The notes under the pieces are model-generated. The model ran no database searches and had not been told where the DNA came from. It saw nothing but the letters and a program-made list of their open reading frames with translations. Of a stretch of DNA of 64,000 bases, positions 59,006 to 64,000 are shown piece after piece. How positions within the stretch are numbered: position 1 is the first letter of the stretch; every line of letters starts with the position of its first letter. This stretch comes from Dyella tabacisoli (GTDB taxonomy: Bacteria; Pseudomonadota; Gammaproteobacteria; Xanthomonadales; Rhodanobacteraceae), in contig NZ_KZ857175.1 in NCBI RefSeq assembly GCF_003350925.1, positions 62,001 to 126,000 on the forward strand, in the 5' to 3' direction. The translations under genes and the position numbers were made by a program.

Positions 59006-59977
59006 TCAGGAGGAACGTTCGCGCGAAAGCATCATGCTCAGCGGCTCGGCTTTCGACAGATGAGGCTCCCGCGAATCGTCGTTGTCTTGCCAGAAATCGT
59101 AGAAGTTGAACCAGTTGTAGGGTGCGGCATGGATGTAGTGCTCGATGCGCTGCGCATAACGGGCGAGCAGCAAGTCCAGCGCTGGCGCCCGGCAATGGCG
59201 CGGCACCTCCACGCGGTCGGCGAAAGGCTCAAATACCAGCTTGTAACGGTTGCCGCCGAGATAGATGCCAAAACACAGCACCACCGGCACCTGCAACGCA
59301 TGCGCCAGCAACCACGGGCTTACCGGAAAAGGTGCCGGCGTACCGAGCAGATCGGTGCGGCGCAGTACTTCGTGTTCGCGGCCGCGATCGGCCAGCATGG
59401 CTACCATCGCCCCCTGCTCACAGGCTTCGGCGATGGCGAGGGTGACCGAGGCACCATCGCGCGAGGCGTCGATGACTTGCGCGCCCACGTCAGGCGCCAA
59501 TGCCTCCAGCAACTCGGTCATGGCCGGGGTTTTTTGTTTGTCCAGCAGCACCCGCAGCAGTCGATCCGGGCAGCGTGCACTCAGCGCGCGCAAGGCTTCA
59601 AAACTGCCTTGATGCGAGCCGAGCAGCAATACGCCGCGGCCTAAATCGATGCGTTGCTCAAGCAGCGCCAGCCCTTCTGTCTCGATCTCAAAGGCCTGCT
59701 CGCCGTGTGCCAGCAGAAAAATTCGATCCAACGTGGTCGCTGCATAGCAGTGGATATGCTTCATCACCTGCCACGGTGTGGCCGGTCGGCCAAATACGCG
59801 TTGCAGATACTGTTGCGAGGCTAGCCGCTCGGGCCGGCGGCGCAGATAAAAATACAGCGTGATCGGATACAGCAGCAGTCGCCCCATACCGCGCCCGCCA
59901 CGCAGCGCGATGGTTCGGATAAGCCATAGCGCGAAACGTCCGCCACCTTCAGGACGGCTTTGCCAATGCCCGCTCAA
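59006..59977 (-). CDS. LpxL-like acyltransferase of the polyene cluster
   Basis: 323-residue LPLAT of the LpxL/HtrB type. The catalytic HX4E is HQGSFEA in LLLGSHQGSFEALR; the LADRG segment lies further on. Pigment clusters use such an enzyme to transfer the aryl-polyene to its lipid anchor. No ATG is available: the frame begins with TTG 59977, overlapping the upstream stop as TTGA. Confidence 0.82.
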   Translation of the reverse strand: MSGHWQSRPEGGGRFALWLIRTIALRGGRGMGRLLLYPITLYFYLRRRPERLASQQYLQRVFGRPATPWQVMKHIHCYAATTLDRIFLLAHGEQAFEIETEGLALLEQRIDLGRGVLLLGSHQGSFEALRALSARCPDRLLRVLLDKQKTPAMTELLEALAPDVGAQVIDASRDGASVTLAIAEACEQGAMVAMLADRGREHEVLRRTDLLGTPAPFPVSPWLLAHALQVPVVLCFGIYLGGNRYKLVFEPFADRVEVPRHCRAPALDLLLARYAQRIEHYIHAAPYNWFNFYDFWQDNDDSREPHLSKAEPLSMMLSRERSS

Positions 59978-60324
59978 CGCGAAGGACTCGACACGCTGGA
60001 ACAGGCGCTGACGATGCCGCGCGCCAGTCGTTTGCCATCGCGGAGAATTTCAAAACGGATGCGCTCGCCGGTGCTTGCATCAGTGGTGTTATTCAGCGTT
60101 ATTTCGGTCAGCGTCAATTCGGCTTGTTGCGCAGGCCATAGCGGCGCCATGAATTTGGCCTCAAGCACACCGGTCAAACGCAGGCCGCGCCATGCGCGCA
60201 AGGCCTGGGCCACTTGTTCCAGCATCACCACGCCGGGCACCAGCGGATGACCGGGAAAGTGTCCGGGCAGGCTCGGGTGATCGGCCGCGATACAAAGCGG
60301 CGCGTTGTATTGGGATGTGTTCAT
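59974..60324 (-). CDS. Hot-dog 3-hydroxyacyl-ACP dehydratase, ApeI-type
   Basis: 116-residue FabZ/FabA-like dehydratase. HPSLPGHFPGHPLVPGVVMLEQV is the hot-dog active-site block with conserved His and the GHFPxxPxxPGV motif. Sixteen bases after the ACP gene. ATG 60324. Confidence 0.85.
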   Translation of the reverse strand: MNTSQYNAPLCIAADHPSLPGHFPGHPLVPGVVMLEQVAQALRAWRGLRLTGVLEAKFMAPLWPAQQAELTLTEITLNNTTDASTGERIRFEILRDGKRLARGIVSACSSVSSPSR

Positions 60325-60340
60325 GCTGTGGCGATACCGC

Positions 60341-60610
60341 TCAGGTGGTGCGGTGCAATTCAATGTATTCGGATAGTGCGCGCAGGCTGCTGAATATCTG
60401 GCGATTGTCGGCATGATCCGAACGCAACTGAAAGCCATAACGCTTGGTGATGGCTAGCGCGATCTCCAGCGCGTCGATGGAATCCAGGCCCAGTTCGCTA
60501 CCGAATAGCGGCATATCCACGTCGATTTGTTCGGGCCTGACCGTTTCCAGCTTCAGGGCGCTCACCATGAGAATGGCCAATTCGTGTTGTGCGGCAGTCT
60601 GTTCGGCCAT
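60341..60610 (-). CDS. Acyl carrier protein of the polyene cluster
   Basis: 89-residue ACP. The phosphopantetheine Ser44 lies in ELGLDSIDALE. It differs from a housekeeping AcpP by its longer C-terminus (LRALSEYIELHRTT) and pathway context. First gene of the minus-strand unit and likely XanC-equivalent carrier of the hydroxybenzoyl starter; the ligase that would load it is probably at 16558. Confidence 0.88.
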   Translation of the reverse strand: MAEQTAAQHELAILMVSALKLETVRPEQIDVDMPLFGSELGLDSIDALEIALAITKRYGFQLRSDHADNRQIFSSLRALSEYIELHRTT

Positions 60611-60730
60611 GCGCGATCCCGTACTTCGATATGCGTTTACTTGGCCTCCCCCCGGCGGCGCAGGGCGCGGAGTGTAACATGCCCCCCTGTTATTCCTGGT
60701 TGGCTATGCCAATAGATCAGAGCATTTCAT

Positions 60731-61723
60731 ATGGTCCAAAGTTGTGAAGACATGCTGAACGCCCCTGCATTTCACCCGGCGCCGCGCGTGTCCTATCGTC
60801 ATGTCGATGTTGACGCTGCACTGAGTGAAGCAGGCGCGCTGGCCGTATTCAGTTTCGGCGCAGGCGCTGCGCTTAGCGGCGATCCACGTTATTTGCGGGT
60901 CGATCTGGAGTGTTTCGACGCACCCGCGCCGCTGGAGCTCTGGCAGGTGGATGGGGTTGTGCGCCACGGTACCGAAGGTGCCCTGCAGTGGGCTGCTGGC
61001 GGCGGTTGGTTGTTCGTCGCCGTCCCGCTGGATGAGCGCGAACACGGTGGCATCCGCGAAACCGCGGCGTTGGCCTATCGGCGGCTCCGCGAGTTTGTCG
61101 GCCAGCGCACCGAACGGCATGTATTGCGCATCTGGAATTACCTTGGCGCGATCAACCGTGGCGAAGGCGATGCCGAGCGTTATAAACAGTTTTGCGATGG
61201 CCGTGCCGCCGGTGCCGGTGATTTTTTCGCCGATGGTTTTCCGGCCGCCACGGCGATCGGCCATCACGCCGACGAACATCGTTTGCAGGTTTATCTGCTG
61301 GCCTGCGACCAACCCGGCATGCGGGTCGAAAATCCGCGCCAGGTCAGCTCCTGGCATTACCCGCGGCAATACGGTCGTACTCCACCGGGGTTTGCGCGTG
61401 CGATGACCTTGCCCGCGCAAGATGTCTTGGCTATCTCCGGTACGGCGGCGGTGGTCGGTCATGCCTCGGCGCACCGGGACGATCTCGATGCGCAGCTCGA
61501 AGAAACCTTGGCCAATCTGGAGGCGCTGCTGCGCCATGCCGATATGGCAGCGGGTTTCGATACCCATTCGCCGCTAAAGGTTTATGTGCGCGATCCGGCC
61601 GATGCGCCGCGCGTACGCGAATTTCTCCGCCAGCGTCTCCCCGGTGTGCCGGTGCTGATGTTGCATGGCGACGTCTGCCGCAGCGAATTGCTGGTGGAGT
61701 TTGATGGCTGGCGTTATGCCTGA
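60731..61723 (+). CDS. xanB2: XanB2-type chorismatase (hydroxybenzoate-forming)
   Basis: 330-residue chorismatase of the FkbO/Hyg5/XanB2 family. Length and conserved blocks (RHVLRIWNYLGAINRGEGD, YKQFCDGRAAG, VENPRQVSSWHYPRQYG) match XanB2, which converts chorismate to 3- and 4-hydroxybenzoate. 3-HBA is the xanthomonadin starter; 4-HBA can feed ubiquinone. Divergent from the ACP gene over 120 bases, so one regulatory region may serve both. Confidence 0.9.
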   Translation: MVQSCEDMLNAPAFHPAPRVSYRHVDVDAALSEAGALAVFSFGAGAALSGDPRYLRVDLECFDAPAPLELWQVDGVVRHGTEGALQWAAGGGWLFVAVPLDEREHGGIRETAALAYRRLREFVGQRTERHVLRIWNYLGAINRGEGDAERYKQFCDGRAAGAGDFFADGFPAATAIGHHADEHRLQVYLLACDQPGMRVENPRQVSSWHYPRQYGRTPPGFARAMTLPAQDVLAISGTAAVVGHASAHRDDLDAQLEETLANLEALLRHADMAAGFDTHSPLKVYVRDPADAPRVREFLRQRLPGVPVLMLHGDVCRSELLVEFDGWRYA

Positions 61724-61737
61724 GACCGTGAGCATCC

Positions 61738-62538
61738 CTAAAGCGCGCAGTCCGTGTGCGCGGTGCGATGCGTCGCCAGAATAAAATTCGTCAATGCCAC
61801 CTGGTCGCCAGGCAATGCCGCATAGATAGCGCTGAAGTTGGGGTCGCTGCGCTGGTCAAGCATCAGCACCGCCTGCACGGCCGGCGACTGCGCTGGCCGG
61901 TAAGCCAGGCGTGCGGTGCAGCGATTGGGATAGCTCAACGAGTCGGGCTTGGGCGATAACGTCGGCTTGGGCGTAGAGGTTTCCATCAACGCGTCGTGCA
62001 GCTTGTGCGCATCGGGGAGAATGCCATCGGCCGCGCTGTACATGCAGCCCATGCAGGCGGGTATCTCCTCCAGGGTCAGCCAGCCCGTCGCCGCGCCGGC
62101 GGGCGCTATAAAATTGAAAATCGCATTGCCGTCGTCGCCAACGACGGCGCGCTGCACGCGCCAACCGCGCGGCACGATGATCCAGCCGACGGCATTGGCA
62201 TGCATCAAGGTAATGTGTGGACGCAGCGCTGCTGGAATCGAGGGCTGCCATGCAGGCAGCTTCGCGTCTGAATTTTCCTCCCACTCGCCTTCGCTATCGC
62301 GTACGTCGATGCGCCAGGCCGGGATATCGGTCAAGACCTGTCCCGAGGCATCTTTGGGGTGAGCCGCCACCAGCCGATAGTCGCGCCCTTCGACCGAGCT
62401 GAAGCGGCTTGGCGCGCCGGCCAGTTGATGGATATTTTCCGCGGCCGATGCCGATGCGCTATTCAGGCCGATGGCGAGTAGCAACCCGGCAGCGGCGAAA
62501 CCGAGGCTGCGCGCCATCCCGTGCTTTGTTCCATGCAT
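61738..62538 (-). CDS. Secreted DUF4850-like protein
   Basis: 266 residues with a signal peptide ending near SASASAAEN; MARSLGF at 62517 is an alternative start. The middle has VGWIIVPRGWRVQRAV and the cysteine pair EIPACMGCMYSAADG, resembling DUF4850 proteins, a family without known function. Fourteen bases from the convergent xanB2 stop. Confidence 0.6.
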   Translation of the reverse strand: MHGTKHGMARSLGFAAAGLLLAIGLNSASASAAENIHQLAGAPSRFSSVEGRDYRLVAAHPKDASGQVLTDIPAWRIDVRDSEGEWEENSDAKLPAWQPSIPAALRPHITLMHANAVGWIIVPRGWRVQRAVVGDDGNAIFNFIAPAGAATGWLTLEEIPACMGCMYSAADGILPDAHKLHDALMETSTPKPTLSPKPDSLSYPNRCTARLAYRPAQSPAVQAVLMLDQRSDPNFSAIYAALPGDQVALTNFILATHRTAHTDCAL

Positions 62539-62580
62539 GGCAAATCCTTAGACGCGAGTGGTGGGCAAGGTTGGCGCGGA

Positions 62581-63948
62581 TTATTTCTTTTGCGGCCGTT
62601 GCCAGCCATGCAGGGTCGCTTGCCGCGCACGCGCCACGGTCAGTTCGCCGTCGGGGGCGTCGCGGGTAATCACCGAGCCGGCGCCGATGGTGGCCTGTGC
62701 GCCGATGCTTACCGGTGCCACCAGCGCACTGTTGGAGCCGATAAAAGCGCCATCGCCAATCTGCGTGAGGTGTTTGTGCACGCCATCGTAGTTACAGGTG
62801 ATGGTGCCGGCGCCAATGTTTACATCACGCCCGATTTCGGTGTCCCCCAGATAACTCAGGTGGTTGGCTTTGCTACCCGCGCCCAGCTTGGCTTTTTTGG
62901 TCTCGACGAAGTTGCCCACATGCACGCCGGCATCCAGTTCGGTGCCTGGGCGCAGCCGCGCAAACGGTCCGATGGTGCAAGGGCCATGGGTAATCACGCC
63001 CTCCAGGTCGCAGTGCGCCTGCACAATGGTACCGGCAGCGAGGCGCACGTTTTTCAGCCGCGTGAACGGGCCGATTCGCACATCCTCGCCAAGTTGCACC
63101 TGGCCCTCCAGGATCACGTCGATGTCGATCTCGACATCACGCGCCACTTCCACATGGCCGCGCACGTCCAGGCGCATCGGGTCGGCCAGGCGCACCCCGG
63201 CCAGCATCAGCTCGTATGCGGCGCGTTGCCGGTGCTGTGCTTCCAACCCAGCCAGTTGCAATGGGTTGTTGACGCCGGCCGTTTCAACCGGGTCATCACA
63301 TTCGACACTCAGCGCGGCGCGCTTTTCTGCCGCCGCCATCGCGAAGATGTCGGTGAGGTAGTACTCGCCTTGGGCGTTGTTGCGATCGAGCCGGGCGATC
63401 CAGCGCTTTAGCGCGGCCGCTTCGCCGGCAACAATGCCGGTGTTGATAAGGTTGATCGCACGCTGGCTATCGTTGGCGTCCTTCTCTTCGACCACCGCCT
63501 GCACCAGACCGTGGTCGTCGCACAGCACGCGGCCATAGCCGTGGGGATCGGCCGGCCGTGTGGTCAGCAGGCTCAATCCGCTCGCCGCCTGCACCAGTTG
63601 GCACAGGGTGTCGGCTCGGGTCAGTGGCACATCGCCGTACAGCACCAGAACCTGCGCGCCATCGGGTACCTCGCGCAAGGCTTGATCGACCGCGTGGCCG
63701 GTTCCGAGCTGCTGAGCCTGCTGCACCCAGCGCAGGTCGGCCTGCTCGGCAAAGGCTGCTTGCACTTGCTCGCCGTTATGGCCGTACACCACATGGATCG
63801 CCTGCGGCTGCAGTGCGCGGGCGGCATCCAATACGTGTGCAAGCAAAGGGCGGCCAGCTAGTGGCACCAGCACTTTGGCCAGTTTCGACTTCATCCGTTT
63901 GCCCTCGCCGGCGGCGAGAACGATGACGTGAAGAGCGGGATTATTCAT
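62581..63948 (-). CDS. glmU: Bifunctional GlmU (acetyltransferase/uridylyltransferase)
   Basis: 455-residue enzyme making UDP-GlcNAc for peptidoglycan and LPS. The N-terminal uridylyltransferase has [24 protein letters not shown] and LINTGI. The C-terminal left-handed beta-helix acetyltransferase has [20 protein letters not shown] and [13 protein letters not shown]. Start ATG 63948 ([16 protein letters not shown]). Not linked to the atp operon, unlike in many gammaproteobacteria. Confidence 0.97.
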   Translation of the reverse strand: MNNPALHVIVLAAGEGKRMKSKLAKVLVPLAGRPLLAHVLDAARALQPQAIHVVYGHNGEQVQAAFAEQADLRWVQQAQQLGTGHAVDQALREVPDGAQVLVLYGDVPLTRADTLCQLVQAASGLSLLTTRPADPHGYGRVLCDDHGLVQAVVEEKDANDSQRAINLINTGIVAGEAAALKRWIARLDRNNAQGEYYLTDIFAMAAAEKRAALSVECDDPVETAGVNNPLQLAGLEAQHRQRAAYELMLAGVRLADPMRLDVRGHVEVARDVEIDIDVILEGQVQLGEDVRIGPFTRLKNVRLAAGTIVQAHCDLEGVITHGPCTIGPFARLRPGTELDAGVHVGNFVETKKAKLGAGSKANHLSYLGDTEIGRDVNIGAGTITCNYDGVHKHLTQIGDGAFIGSNSALVAPVSIGAQATIGAGSVITRDAPDGELTVARARQATLHGWQRPQKK

Positions 63949-64000
63949 GACGAAGTTGGCGGCCATGGCAGGGCGGCGAGCATAACAGCCAGCCGGGCTC

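Overview
The window is about 60% G+C, densely packed chromosomal DNA from a gammaproteobacterium. It most likely belongs to the Xanthomonadales, probably Rhodanobacteraceae (Dyella/Frateuria/Rhodanobacter-like). The basis is a XanB2-type chorismatase next to aryl-polyene (xanthomonadin-type) lipid genes, the LysM-protein/dprA/topA/tsaC gene order, a complete atpIBEFHAGDC operon, ubiJ-ubiB and ubiK, and a glyoxylate shunt. Genus assignment is inference. No prophage, CRISPR array, rRNA operon or complete insertion sequence was seen.

Layout. 0-7.7 kb is a lipopolysaccharide-type glycan cluster: a WaaE-like transferase, an unassigned GT-A-like protein, two paralogous GT2 enzymes flanking an O-antigen-ligase-like protein, a GT4 enzyme and an ArnT-like membrane transferase. 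7.8-18 kb holds rsmB-fmt-def, then divergently LysM protein, dprA, topA, tsaC and an AMP-forming aryl/acyl ligase. 18-27.6 kb holds a class D beta-lactamase, a 266-bp MITE-like element, purD, a GFA protein, an MFS-PlsC fusion, ampE, nudC, erpA, a bactofilin with its DUF6776 partner, and bfr-bfd. 27.6-29.5 kb holds rppH, tRNA-Met(CAU), queD and a phasin. 29.7-37.1 kb is the F1Fo ATP synthase operon ending in a strong terminator. 37-41.2 kb holds a lipoprotein and an M16 peptidase, then, divergently, two tiny membrane-peptide genes behind a near-consensus sigma-54 promoter. 41.4-46.8 kb holds trmL, ubiJ-ubiB-truC, arfB-plsC-like and a LysE exporter. 46.9-51 kb is a LysR regulator facing aceB-aceA. 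51-57 kb holds comM, ubiK, glnB, a membrane protein, gpmA, an exported bactofilin-like protein and hemF. 57-61.7 kb is a partial xanthomonadin/aryl-polyene cluster (GT2, two hot-dog dehydratases, LPLAT, ACP, XanB2). 62-64 kb holds an exported protein and glmU.

How the genes work together. XanB2 makes hydroxybenzoate from chorismate. The ACP, dehydratases and acyltransferase would use it as a polyene starter, and the AMP ligase 43 kb away is a candidate for loading it. Ubiquinone accessory proteins UbiJ, UbiB and UbiK are all here but in two loci. Bfr, Bfd and ErpA form an iron/iron-sulfur group.

The most unusual region is 40.6-41.2 kb. An array of TGTCC half-sites with a perfect 16-bp palindrome lies about 70 bp upstream of a canonical -24/-12 promoter. 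That promoter drives tandem paralogous single-pass peptides, the first of which carries an apparent nonsense change. Other notable sequence structures are the MITE-like foldable element before purD, a REP-like element with internal 12-bp repeats, a 9-copy heptanucleotide array before trmL, and a dispersed family of CCTCCCC hairpins.
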